Origin: Pseudomonas sp. PB120
GTDB lineage: Bacteria > Pseudomonadota > Gammaproteobacteria > Pseudomonadales > Pseudomonadaceae
DNA: 64,000 nt
Direction: 5' to 3'
NCBI RefSeq assembly: GCF_009761815.1
Contig: NZ_RWIN01000113.1
Location: 19,947 to 83,946, forward strand
The notes beneath the pieces were generated by a model. That model was not told the DNA's origin. It made no database searches and was given only the letters and a program-made list of their open reading frames with translations. The position numbers and the translations under genes were made by a program. Below are positions 44,796 to 53,528 of the stretch, in pieces; positions within the stretch are counted from its first letter, which is position 1, and each line of letters starts with the position of its first letter.

Positions 44796-45494
44796 ATGAG
44801 CGTGACCACCCAATGGATCGAGATCGACAGCGCCGAAGGTAAATTCGGTGCTTACCTGGCCATTCCCCATACCCTCAAGGGTCCGGGGATTGTGCTGATC
44901 CAGGAGATCTTCGGCGTGAACGAACACATTCGCTCGGTCGCCGAGCAATACGCCGCCGACGGTTACCTGGTGATCGCACCAGACCTGTTCTGGCGCAGCG
45001 GCCATCGCATCGAACTGACTTACGATGAGCCGGGCTGGAAACGCGCCGTGGAGTTGATGAACGCCACCGACGTCAACAAGGCTCAGGCCGATATCGAACT
45101 GGCCATCGACGCCTTGAAAGCCCACCCGGGCCTCGACGGCGGCATCGCCTCCATCGGTTTCTGCTTTGGCGGTTTGCTCTCGTACCACACGGCCGCCAAT
45201 GGCCTGGTGGACGTGGCCATCGCGTACTACGGCGGCGGCATCCAGAACCAACTGGACCGTGCCGATGAAATCGAAGTGCCGTTGCTGATGCATTTCGGCG
45301 AACAGGACACGCACATTTCGCTGGAAGACGTAGAGAAAATCGCCGAGCGTTTCGACACCAACGACAACGTGGAAATCGTCGTGTACCCGGAAGCCGAGCA
45401 TGGCTTCAACTGCTCGCACCGTGAAAGCTACAACCAGCGCGCAGCGGCTGAAGCCCATGGTAATACGTTGATCTTCCTGGGCATGGAACTCTAA
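44796..45494 (+). CDS. Dienelactone hydrolase family protein
   Basis: A 232-residue alpha/beta hydrolase with the Cys-Asp-His triad of the family: Cys123 in GFCFGG, Asp171 in FGEQDTHI and His202 in EAEHGFNC; Glu36 in IQEIFGVN is also conserved. CAGGAG precedes ATG 44796. The physiological lactone or ester is unknown, and no chlorocatechol pathway surrounds it. Confidence 0.9.
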   Translation: MSVTTQWIEIDSAEGKFGAYLAIPHTLKGPGIVLIQEIFGVNEHIRSVAEQYAADGYLVIAPDLFWRSGHRIELTYDEPGWKRAVELMNATDVNKAQADIELAIDALKAHPGLDGGIASIGFCFGGLLSYHTAANGLVDVAIAYYGGGIQNQLDRADEIEVPLLMHFGEQDTHISLEDVEKIAERFDTNDNVEIVVYPEAEHGFNCSHRESYNQRAAAEAHGNTLIFLGMEL

Positions 45495-45510
45495 AACAAC
45501 ACCGCCCCCC

Positions 45511-45610
45511 TGTAGGAGCGAGCCTGCTCGCGATGGACGTTAACGAAAACGCGTGCTTCCTGAAAAAACGCGCCGTTCTGACGTCCATCGCTAGCAAGCT
45601 AGCTCCTACA
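45511..45610. repeat. REPIN with the conserved spacer, inverted orientation
   Basis: TGTAGGAGCGAGCCTGCTCG and, inverted, CCATCGCTAGCAAGCTAGCT, spacer with ACGTTAACGAAAACGCG. It reads as the reverse of the copies at 43036 and 59780. It overlaps the end of the nitrilase gene. Confidence 0.85.
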
Positions 45611-46559
45611 AGGAACTGACTTCTTCCGCTTTTGCCGTGCGTTCATGCACATGGCGATGAGGCGTGCGGTCGATGTTCAGGCTGAGCAATTCCGGACGGC
45701 TGTAGTGACCGCGCCCGTCCATCTGGCGTTTGCGGATTTCGATCTGGAACAGGTCGATGTCTGTAATCACCTCCCCTTCGCCTTCAGTCAGTACACCCAC
45801 CACTTCGCCTTGCGGATCGATAATCGCCGTGTAGCAACCGCCCGAGATCGGACCGATTTCGCAACCGGTGTCGGCCATGATTTGCGCCTGTTGCTCTGGG
45901 TACAACCAGGCCGTCGAGTTCACCACAAAGCACGCCGATTCCAAGGCATGCATACGGATGCTGACTTCCATCTGCCGGGTGAACAGGTCACCTGCAAATG
46001 AACCCGGGTACATCGAGGCGTGAATCTGTTCGCCGTCTTCGATCAAGGCGTAGCGTGCCAGCGGGTTGTAATGTTCCCAACAGGCCAGTTGCCCGATGCG
46101 CCCGACCGCGCTGTCGGTGGCACGCAGGCCGGAACCATCGCCCATGCCCCAGATCATGCGTTCGTGATAGGTCGGCGAAATCTTGCGACGGGCCTGGATC
46201 AAGGTGCCGTCGGCATCGAACAGCAACTGCGTGTTGTACAGCGTGCTGCCATCGCGTTCGTTGACACCAATGGAAACCACCATGTTCGCCTCCTTGGCGG
46301 CCTGGCCGATGGCGTCGGTGGTGGCCGAGGGCACCACGACGGCCTGGTCGAGCAATTTGTAATGCTCGGAGCCCATTTTGAAAGGCGACTGCACGAAGGA
46401 GAAATACGGGTAGTACGGCACGATGGTTTCGGGGAAAACGGCGAACTGCACGCCCTTCTCGCCCAGTTCACGAATCTTGTTGACCACCTTTTCTACGGTG
46501 CCTTCACGGCTGTAGAGAACGGGGGCGATCTGGACGGCGGCGGCTTTGACGATGGTCAT
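45606..46559 (-). CDS. Aliphatic nitrilase
   Basis: A 317-residue carbon-nitrogen hydrolase that turns nitriles into acids and ammonia. The triad is intact: Glu44 in VFPETIVPYY, Lys126 in QARRKISPTYHER and Cys160 in GQLACWEHYNP. It starts MTIVKAAAVQIAP, resembling the P. fluorescens PinA nitrilase as I recall it. ATG 46559 is chosen over a longer frame from 46643. The stop codon lies within the REPIN after it, so the last residues (EEVSSL) are partly REP-encoded. A GlxA-type regulator lies upstream on the same strand. Confidence 0.92.
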   Translation of the reverse strand: MTIVKAAAVQIAPVLYSREGTVEKVVNKIRELGEKGVQFAVFPETIVPYYPYFSFVQSPFKMGSEHYKLLDQAVVVPSATTDAIGQAAKEANMVVSIGVNERDGSTLYNTQLLFDADGTLIQARRKISPTYHERMIWGMGDGSGLRATDSAVGRIGQLACWEHYNPLARYALIEDGEQIHASMYPGSFAGDLFTRQMEVSIRMHALESACFVVNSTAWLYPEQQAQIMADTGCEIGPISGGCYTAIIDPQGEVVGVLTEGEGEVITDIDLFQIEIRKRQMDGRGHYSRPELLSLNIDRTPHRHVHERTAKAEEVSSL

Positions 46560-46684
46560 GGCGGTAGTCTCATTGAGGGATTGGGCTTCAACAAGGTCTA
46601 AATTACGCCAATCATATTTTGTCTTAAATGTCGAATAGGCCACCTTTTAGGTCAAGCCACTTGAGTAGGGTCTTCGAGACCGCT

Positions 46685-46709
46685 TTCGCGAGCAAGCTCG
46701 CTCCTACAG
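46685..46709. repeat. Single REP palindrome
   Basis: TTCGCGAGCAAGCTCGCTCC followed by TACAG, a solitary REP between the regulator and nitrilase genes. Confidence 0.75.
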
Positions 46710-46718
46710 GGATTTGCA

Positions 46719-47651
46719 TCAGGTTCGGTTGGCGCGCTGGATGACTTGTGGTGGCTGGCCGAACGCGCGGATGAACGCCCGACGCATACGTTCCCGATCG
46801 CCAAAACCGGTGTCGGTGGCGACCACATCGATGGAATGCCGACCGGTTTCCATCATCAGGCGCGCGGCTTCTACCCGCAGGTTTTCGATGGCTTTGGCGG
46901 GTGATTGGCCGGTTTCGGCGTGGAACACCCGGCTGAATTGCCGAGGGCTGAGATGGGCGGCGTCCGCCAGTTCTTCAACCGACAGCGCGGATTTCAGGTT
47001 GTGCTTGGCGTACGTCAGCGCCGCCTGGATGCGGTCGGTCTTGGGCTCCAGTTCGAGCATCACTGAAAACTGCGACTGCCCACCCGCGCGCCGGTGATAC
47101 ACCACCAATTGCCGGGCCACCAACCGTGCGATCTCCGCCCCGAGATCCTTTTCCACCAAGGCCAACGCCAGATCGACGCACGCGCTCATGCCCGCCGCCG
47201 TCCAGATGTTGCCGTCATTGATGAAAATGCGGTCCTCTTCCACCTTCACCTTTGGGTAGGCCCGTTGCAGCGCCGGTGCATGGCACCAGTGCGTGGTTGC
47301 TCGTCGGCCATCCAGCAAACCGGCCTCGGCCAGGGCAATGGCGCCGGTGCAAATCGACCCGAGCCGCCGGGTGACATGACTGGCGCTGCGCAAGAACTCG
47401 ACCATGCCCGGCGAAGTTGGCCGGATCAGGTTGTCACCCATCACCAGCAGCGTATCAAACGCGCGCTGATCGAACGCTGTGGTCTCCACGCCGAACCCGG
47501 CGGAGGTCTGCACCGTGCCGCCGTGCTCGGACAACAAAGCGATGCTGTAGACCGCTTCCCCCGCCGTGCTGTTGGCCATTTCGAAGGTGGCGCACATGGC
47601 CAGGCCCAGCACCTGGAAACCGGGGTAAACAATGAGTCCGATGGAGTGCAT
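46719..47651 (-). CDS. GlxA-family transcriptional regulator (PfpI domain plus AraC DNA-binding domain)
   Basis: A 310-residue regulator. Residues 1-185 are a DJ-1/PfpI-like sensor domain (IGLIVYPGFQVLGLAM, GSICTGAIALAEAGLLDGRRATTHW), and residues about 205-305 are the AraC/XylS double helix-turn-helix (LSVEELADAAHLSPRQFSRVF, TDTGFGDRERMRRAFIRAFG). It lies 159 bases upstream of the nitrilase gene on the same strand and is the obvious candidate for its control. The inducer is unknown. Confidence 0.9.
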   Translation of the reverse strand: MHSIGLIVYPGFQVLGLAMCATFEMANSTAGEAVYSIALLSEHGGTVQTSAGFGVETTAFDQRAFDTLLVMGDNLIRPTSPGMVEFLRSASHVTRRLGSICTGAIALAEAGLLDGRRATTHWCHAPALQRAYPKVKVEEDRIFINDGNIWTAAGMSACVDLALALVEKDLGAEIARLVARQLVVYHRRAGGQSQFSVMLELEPKTDRIQAALTYAKHNLKSALSVEELADAAHLSPRQFSRVFHAETGQSPAKAIENLRVEAARLMMETGRHSIDVVATDTGFGDRERMRRAFIRAFGQPPQVIQRANRT

Positions 47652-47778
47652 GGCGACTGTCTCTTGACCTTAAAGGTGGCGTGACGGTGTTTCCAGCCAC
47701 AGCCCCCGCACTGTACGCCTCCTGTAATAGGGCTATACATAACTTTAGACAGTTGGCCGAAAACGCGAGGTCGAGGCC

Positions 47779-50700
47779 ATGGACAACAAGGGTTCAGGCA
47801 CTAACCTGGCGTTCTGGCTGCCAGGCAGTGCGGTCATCCTCAGTCTGGTGGTATCGATGTTCGCCCTCAACCGCGATCCTTTCCTCGAACCGCGGCCCGT
47901 CGGCGCCCAATTCCAGGCGCAACTGCCCATCGAGGCACGCTTATGGCAGGACCCTTTCGACGCGGTGGAGCGCTATCGCAAAAAGCTCACGGACAGCAAG
48001 AACCCGGATGCCGAGAACGTCTGCAGCCCCGACCTGTCGCCCCTGGCCGGCGATAAACCGGCGCCCGACATCATGGTCGCGCTGGTCGAAGGCGGCCCTT
48101 ACGCCGACGAAGTCGAACGTCGTCGGCGCATCCGTTACGCCCTGCTCGCGGGGTTCAAGAATTCGCACCGGGTGCCGGATCAGGAGCAGTACATCCATTG
48201 CTTGAGACTCGCGACCAACCTGTCGGTTGACGCCCCGCAAAAATCCGCGTTCGTCGACGCCCCCTACGAAATATTCGTCTCTAACCCCTTCGATCCGCCG
48301 GCCGCACTTGAAGGGGCTACCCCGCCGCCTGACCGCACGATCGTGTTCTGGTTGAAACAGGACGCACTCGGCTCGACACCGCTGCAAGCCCTCGACACCT
48401 TACGCGCCAGCCTGAAACAAAAAGTCGCGGCCGCCTGTTCGCCAAACGCCTGTTCCGAGCCCCCGACCGATACCGTGCTCAAAGTCATCGGGCCGTCGAC
48501 CTCGACCGTCCTGCGCGACATGTTCCAGGACCAGGACATCGGCAAGGCCACGCCGAACATCGAAATCTACTCACCGCTGGCCACGGCCGACAACGAGACG
48601 CTGGACCGCGGATACACCAAACTGTCGCCCGCCCTGGTGAACCGCCCACCGATGAAATTGCTGCGCACGGTCAGCGACGACGGCACCATGACCCAGCTGA
48701 TGCTGGAAGAATTGAAGCTGCGCCGCGTCGATCCGGCCAGCGGCGTGCGCTGCGGCGAGGGCAAATTGCGACGCATCGGCTCACCGTGCAGCCGCGACCT
48801 GCGCCGCAGCGGCAATCGCATCGCGCTGATTTCCGAGTGGGACAGTTTCTACAGCCGCGCCTTGATCGAAAGCTTCAAGGCGCAAGTGGCCCACGACGCC
48901 CGCCTGGGTAACGACGAGAAAAATCAACGAGGCCAGGTCGACCAATGGATTTTGCGCTTCAGTTACCTGCGCGGCCTGGACGGACGCCTGCCGGAGGAGT
49001 CCGCCAGCACCGATAAAACCGCCACCCCCGACGCCAGCAAAACGCCCAATAGCCTGGGCCAGATCGATCTCAGCCCGCTGGAAAAAGCCGACGGCAACTC
49101 CCAGCTCGATTACCTTCGACGTCTTGCCGACCACATCGCCAGCGAGGACGAGGCTTATCGACGCAACGGCGAAAGCGGCATTGGCGCGATCGGCGTGCTG
49201 GGCGTCGACGCCTACGACAAGCTGCTGGTGTTGCAGGCGCTGAAGAGCCGAATGCCGTACAAACTGTACTTTTCCACTGACCTCGATGCCCGCATGTTGC
49301 AACGGGGCCAGGCGCAAACCACGCGCAACCTGATTCTCGCCGCGCCTTACGGGCTGACGCTGACCCGCGCCTTGCAGCAGGACGTGCCGCCGTTTCGCGA
49401 CAGCCTGCAAAGTGCGGTGTTCATCTCGGTGCTGGCCGCACTGGCACCGCAATCTTTCGATGCCAAGCGCGCGAAGTTCGACTATTCGAAATCCGAGCTG
49501 CTGTCCCCGGGAATCTACGAAGTGGGCATCGGTGGGTTTATTCCGCTGGCGAGCCGCTTGACGGCGTCTCGCCCGGCCAATTGCGAAGCACCGACCCAAT
49601 CGCAATCCGATCGCGGCATCCGTCCTCACGACATCATGGCCCTGCGCTGCCTGCAGGACCCCTCGCCACCACCCTACCCTGAACCCTCCCAGTCGATCCG
49701 CGAGCGTTTCAAGCAGGCTCAATCGTTTTTCTGGGCCGGGTCGCTGACGATCACGTTGCTGATACTGGCCGGGTTTATCGTCTGGTGGCGGATCGAAGGG
49801 CCGCAAGATGAGCGCGATACGCCGCTGGCCTGGGTGCGCGGCGTGCCAATGACGCTGTACATGGTGGCGGCGGCCTGCGCCTTTATCGCCACGCGTTTCT
49901 GGCACGCCGAGTTCCTGTGGTTCACCTTCGTGCTGATCCTGTTGGGCATCGCGTCTTCGAACCTGGTACGCCGCTCCGCCCGGCAACTGGCGCTGAAAGA
50001 GGACCCGTCCTCCAGCGCCAACACGGTGTTGTATGACTCCAGGGCCTGGTACATCGTGGTGCCGCTCGTGATGTTCATTTTGGCCCTGATGCTCGCGTAC
50101 CAGATGCGCAGCACCCTGACCGAGAACGGCCTCGGCGAACCGATGTTCCTCGTGGAAGGCATCAGCGCCTGGCCGACCGTGGCGTTGCGCTTGCTCGCGG
50201 TGCTGATCTCCATTTCGGCGCTGGCCTGGGGCTGGCGAAAACTGCGCATCAACCGGGCCGAAATCGAAACCGCCTACCACCTGCGTTTGCACATGCGCAA
50301 ATACGAGATGACGTTGTGGGGCCAGTTGCGGCGCTTGATCCGGCGCGGCCAGGACTGGAGGTTTCGGCGCTGGTGCAACGAGCTCGGGCATTGCCTGCTG
50401 CTGATTTTCTTCCCGCTGGTCAACCCCAGCGCCGACTGGTCGAAGAACTGCGAATCGGCCCAGGCCAATTGCGCGGACGGGCGCAAGATGATTTCCATCG
50501 CACGCTTCTGGGGTGAGCATTGCGTCTGCGGGTCGCTGGGCGCGCGCATGCTGCGGGCGTTGCTCGCCACCTGGGTGTACGTGGTGGTCACCAGCGTGCT
50601 GTTTGTGGTCTGGCCGATGGAGGGCATGCCGGTTCGTGGCGAGTCCCCGTGGTGGATGCTCAGCTGGCTGATTCCCTCGCTGGTGTTTCAGTTCCTGGTG

Positions 50701-51270
50701 TTCTGGGTGGTGGATGCCAATCTGCTGCTGACGCGGTTCATTCGCCATCTCAGCGAGCATCACGCGATCTGGCCGGGCAGCTTGCAGCTGGAGCACAAGA
50801 AAATCTTCGGCACGTTCAAGCATCCGTGCATCGACGAATGGGTGGATTTGCAGCTCATCGCCAAGCGCACCTCGGCCGTGAACCGGTTGATCTATGCGCC
50901 GACGGTGGTCCTGCTGATTTTGTTGGCGTCTCGCAGCAGTTACTTCGACAACTGGCCGACACCGCCCAGCCTTATCATTTCCTACCTGCTGACGGCGCTG
51001 GTGTTGCTGAGCTCTGCGCTGTCTCTGCGTCGCGCAGCGGAAAAGGCACGTACGCTGGCGTTGCAGCGTCTGGATGCCTATTTGCTGGAAACCCCTGAAA
51101 CCACGCCGTGCTACGGCAAATTCAAGATGATCCGCGAGCGGGTCGCGACGCTTAACACCGGCTCGTTCTCGCGCTATTCGGAGGATCCGTTGATACGAGC
51201 GTTGCTGCTGTCGCTGACCGGCATTGGTGGCTCGGCGATTGTTGATGCACTGAATTATGCGAAGTTCTAA
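47779..51270 (+). CDS. Very large membrane protein of unknown function, sensor-like
   Basis: A 1163-residue protein that I do not recognise. One membrane helix (residues 12-30) leads into an extracytoplasmic region of about 620 residues, followed by about nine hydrophobic segments (near 652-671, 688-705, 711-728, 757-774, 800-818, 925-946, 958-980, 1036-1051 and 1063-1082) and a basic C-terminal part. The extracytoplasmic region has stretches like a type-1 periplasmic binding fold: TVLKVIGPSTSTVLRDMF, RIALISEWDSFYSRALIESF and GVLGVDAYDKLLVLQALKSR. No kinase, GGDEF or other output domain is seen. It is transcribed alone, divergent from the GlxA-type gene. Confidence 0.8.
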   Translation: MDNKGSGTNLAFWLPGSAVILSLVVSMFALNRDPFLEPRPVGAQFQAQLPIEARLWQDPFDAVERYRKKLTDSKNPDAENVCSPDLSPLAGDKPAPDIMVALVEGGPYADEVERRRRIRYALLAGFKNSHRVPDQEQYIHCLRLATNLSVDAPQKSAFVDAPYEIFVSNPFDPPAALEGATPPPDRTIVFWLKQDALGSTPLQALDTLRASLKQKVAAACSPNACSEPPTDTVLKVIGPSTSTVLRDMFQDQDIGKATPNIEIYSPLATADNETLDRGYTKLSPALVNRPPMKLLRTVSDDGTMTQLMLEELKLRRVDPASGVRCGEGKLRRIGSPCSRDLRRSGNRIALISEWDSFYSRALIESFKAQVAHDARLGNDEKNQRGQVDQWILRFSYLRGLDGRLPEESASTDKTATPDASKTPNSLGQIDLSPLEKADGNSQLDYLRRLADHIASEDEAYRRNGESGIGAIGVLGVDAYDKLLVLQALKSRMPYKLYFSTDLDARMLQRGQAQTTRNLILAAPYGLTLTRALQQDVPPFRDSLQSAVFISVLAALAPQSFDAKRAKFDYSKSELLSPGIYEVGIGGFIPLASRLTASRPANCEAPTQSQSDRGIRPHDIMALRCLQDPSPPPYPEPSQSIRERFKQAQSFFWAGSLTITLLILAGFIVWWRIEGPQDERDTPLAWVRGVPMTLYMVAAACAFIATRFWHAEFLWFTFVLILLGIASSNLVRRSARQLALKEDPSSSANTVLYDSRAWYIVVPLVMFILALMLAYQMRSTLTENGLGEPMFLVEGISAWPTVALRLLAVLISISALAWGWRKLRINRAEIETAYHLRLHMRKYEMTLWGQLRRLIRRGQDWRFRRWCNELGHCLLLIFFPLVNPSADWSKNCESAQANCADGRKMISIARFWGEHCVCGSLGARMLRALLATWVYVVVTSVLFVVWPMEGMPVRGESPWWMLSWLIPSLVFQFLVFWVVDANLLLTRFIRHLSEHHAIWPGSLQLEHKKIFGTFKHPCIDEWVDLQLIAKRTSAVNRLIYAPTVVLLILLASRSSYFDNWPTPPSLIISYLLTALVLLSSALSLRRAAEKARTLALQRLDAYLLETPETTPCYGKFKMIRERVATLNTGSFSRYSEDPLIRALLLSLTGIGGSAIVDALNYAKF

Positions 51271-51311
51271 CCCATGGCCGCCCGACCGCGCCCCCGATTG
51301 GAGCCCACATT

Positions 51312-51423
51312 TGTGGCGAGGGAGCTTGCTCCCGCTGGGCTGCGTAGCGGCCCCAATATCCGGCAGCAACGAGGATTTTTGTGAGCGCTACGCACTCAAG
51401 CGGGAGCAAGCTCCCTCGCCACA
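51312..51423. repeat. REPIN of the GTGGCGAGGGAGCTTGCTCCC type
   Basis: TGTGGCGAGGGAGCTTGCTC and, inverted, GGAGCAAGCTCCCTCGCCAC, between convergent genes; a third variant of the palindrome in this window. Confidence 0.85.
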
Positions 51424-51470
51424 GGGTCTCGTCGACGCGACAGGGGTATTGCGCCCTGTGAACCGTCTGA

Positions 51471-52550
51471 TCAGAGCTGCTTGTTCAGCGCCATGTTCAC
51501 GAACTGTGTATCAAAGCGCAGCTTGATGTTGCCCTTGTCGCCCAGAGTCGAGCCATCAGCAAACAGCATCCCCACCGCGTCCGCGCTTTTGGCGTTCTGG
51601 CCCAGTAGCCCCTTGGCAAACGAGAAGGTGCGAACCTTGTCCATGGTGTGGCGGATGGCCTCGGAGTTGGCGAACTCAAACGCGGTGCCCGGCGTGTAGA
51701 ACAACATGGTCTGGGTCAATTGATCCTCATAGCCTTTGAGGTCGGTGCCCGAACGTTCGGCCATCGACGTGCGCGCCGCCACTGCCTCGGCGCTGTCACC
51801 GGACATCAATTGCAGCGTCTCGAACCACGCACCGACCAGCGCCTTGCCCAACTCAGGGTTGGCTTTGAGGGTCTCGGTGTTCACCGCCATCATGTCGATG
51901 ATTTCCCCCGGGATCTCCTTGGAAGTGAAGACCTGCACCGCCGTCGGCGATTGCTTCAACACCATGCTCAGTTGCGGGTTCCACAGCGCCGCAGCGGTCA
52001 CCCCCGGCGTGGTGAACGAGGCCACCGCATCGGCGTCAGAGGTGTTCATGATCTTGATGTCGCGCTGGCTCAGGCCGTGGATATCCAGGGCACGGGACAT
52101 CAGGTAATCGGAGACCGACAGCTCCACCAGGTTGACCTGCTGGCCCTTGATGTCGGCAAAGGTCTTGCCCTTCTTCAGCACGATGGCGTCGTTGCCATTC
52201 GAATAATCGCCCAGAATCAGCCCGGTGGTGTCCACGCCATTGGCGCTCGGGATCGTCAGGGCGTCCATGTTGGTCATGCCGCAGGCATCGAAGGCGCCCG
52301 CCGCGTACTGGTTGATGGACTCGATGTAGTCATTGAGCTGCACCAGTTCGATCTTAATCCCGTACTTCTTCGCCCACTTGTCGATGATCCCGTGTTCACT
52401 GGCGTAGCCCCACGGCATCCAGCCGGAATAGATCGACCAGGCAACCTTGAACTCCTGTTTTTTCTCGGCGGCAGAGGCCCCGAAAGCGAGACAGGACAGC
52501 GCCAGCAACACGGCTGCAAAACGATAAAACACGCACGAGAATGCCTTCAT
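51471..52550 (-). CDS. Substrate-binding protein of the urea-carboxylase-region (nitrate/taurine-type) ABC family
   Basis: A 359-residue periplasmic NMT1/SsuA-like binding protein. The signal peptide (MKAFSCVFYRFAAVLLALSC through ASA, about 27 residues) precedes WSIYSGWMPWGYASEHGIID, a segment I associate with binding proteins encoded beside urea or guanidine carboxylases. ATG 52550 follows GAGG; a longer frame from 52592 is unlikely. It is the last gene of the riboswitch operon, 38 bases after the previous one. Neither permease nor ATPase is encoded with it, so it must use a transporter from elsewhere or act as a binding protein only. Confidence 0.82.
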   Translation of the reverse strand: MKAFSCVFYRFAAVLLALSCLAFGASAAEKKQEFKVAWSIYSGWMPWGYASEHGIIDKWAKKYGIKIELVQLNDYIESINQYAAGAFDACGMTNMDALTIPSANGVDTTGLILGDYSNGNDAIVLKKGKTFADIKGQQVNLVELSVSDYLMSRALDIHGLSQRDIKIMNTSDADAVASFTTPGVTAAALWNPQLSMVLKQSPTAVQVFTSKEIPGEIIDMMAVNTETLKANPELGKALVGAWFETLQLMSGDSAEAVAARTSMAERSGTDLKGYEDQLTQTMLFYTPGTAFEFANSEAIRHTMDKVRTFSFAKGLLGQNAKSADAVGMLFADGSTLGDKGNIKLRFDTQFVNMALNKQL

Positions 52551-52588
52551 GGAAACCTCACGGGTTATGAATGGGTGACGCATTGAGT

Positions 52589-53527
52589 TCAAACGAGCGG
52601 CCGGGTGTAGCGGCTCAATGTCGGGGATTCGCGCTCAAACCATTGCTCGGCGCTCGGGGTAAATCCGGTGGATTGCGAATAGCTGACGTCCGGTTCCAGC
52701 GTGTCGATGACGAACAGGCGTTCGCGGGCAACGCCATCTACCTGCAGTGATTGCATGACGTGCTTGCCGTCGGCATGAAGCTCGAAACCTTCCAGCGAAA
52801 CCAGCGGCTGGCCCACTCGCCGGGCGCAGGTGGACAGCGTGACGTTGAAACCGTGATCGAGCGAGCCCGCCGCCACCGAGGTCTCGAAGTTGAATGTACG
52901 GTTGAGCCAATCGGGGTCATGACCGTTGCGCGCCACCAGATCACGCAACGGCACGTCGCCCACAAGGGGGTCGGCGCGTCCCAGCACCATGGCCGCGTGT
53001 TCTCCGCAGACGATCAGTCCGCCGCCACGGTGATGCACGATGCCGCTTTCCAGCTCCTTTTCTTCGATTAACCGAAGGCCGATCAACACGCCCGGTGCGG
53101 ACGGTAGCAGACGCCAGTCTTCGACATAAGCGCCGCTGGGGGCGAACTCGATCATGCAGTTGCCGATGCGTTTCAGGACACCGGGTTCCGGCCAGCGGTT
53201 GTGCAGTTGCAAGGACGTGTCGGTGTGCCAACTGAGGACCTCCCCCTCCCACGAACACAACGCCTCCCAACCTTCGTAGTTGGCCAGGGTTTGCAACTCT
53301 TCGGCACTGCACGCCAGCAGCGGTTTGGCCGGCACTTGCCGATCTTCCAGCGGCAGGCGCAAATCGATGGTGAAGTGGCGGCTTTGAAACCAGCACACGT
53401 GGGTGTCTGTGTCGGTCAGGCCATTGGCGAAGCTGATCGCACGCCGTTTGTAGAAACCGAGCATCCAGTCCGGTACACCGTTAACGGCTTTGTGCGGATG
53501 GCGTGCGACGAGGTCTTGAAGGTGCAT
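52589..53527 (-). CDS. Uncharacterised protein of the riboswitch operon
   Basis: A 312-residue protein, middle gene of the operon. I recognise no family. The N-terminal two thirds alternate short strands (HVCWFQSRHFTIDLRLPL, WEGEVLSWHTDTSLQLHN, GNCMIEFAPSGAYVEDWRLL) like a calycin-type beta barrel, and histidines and aromatics are frequent. No signal peptide, so it is cytosolic. GGAGG precedes ATG 53527, one base after the oxygenase stop codon, so the two are tightly coupled. Confidence 0.75.
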   Translation of the reverse strand: MHLQDLVARHPHKAVNGVPDWMLGFYKRRAISFANGLTDTDTHVCWFQSRHFTIDLRLPLEDRQVPAKPLLACSAEELQTLANYEGWEALCSWEGEVLSWHTDTSLQLHNRWPEPGVLKRIGNCMIEFAPSGAYVEDWRLLPSAPGVLIGLRLIEEKELESGIVHHRGGGLIVCGEHAAMVLGRADPLVGDVPLRDLVARNGHDPDWLNRTFNFETSVAAGSLDHGFNVTLSTCARRVGQPLVSLEGFELHADGKHVMQSLQVDGVARERLFVIDTLEPDVSYSQSTGFTPSAEQWFERESPTLSRYTRPLV

Positions 53528-53528
53528 G

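Noticed and set aside
48781..51369. 862-codon open frame on the minus strand
   Set aside because: It is the antisense shadow of the 1163-residue membrane protein; composition (His, Gln, Arg rich) and lack of motifs or ribosome site are typical of shadows in high-GC DNA.
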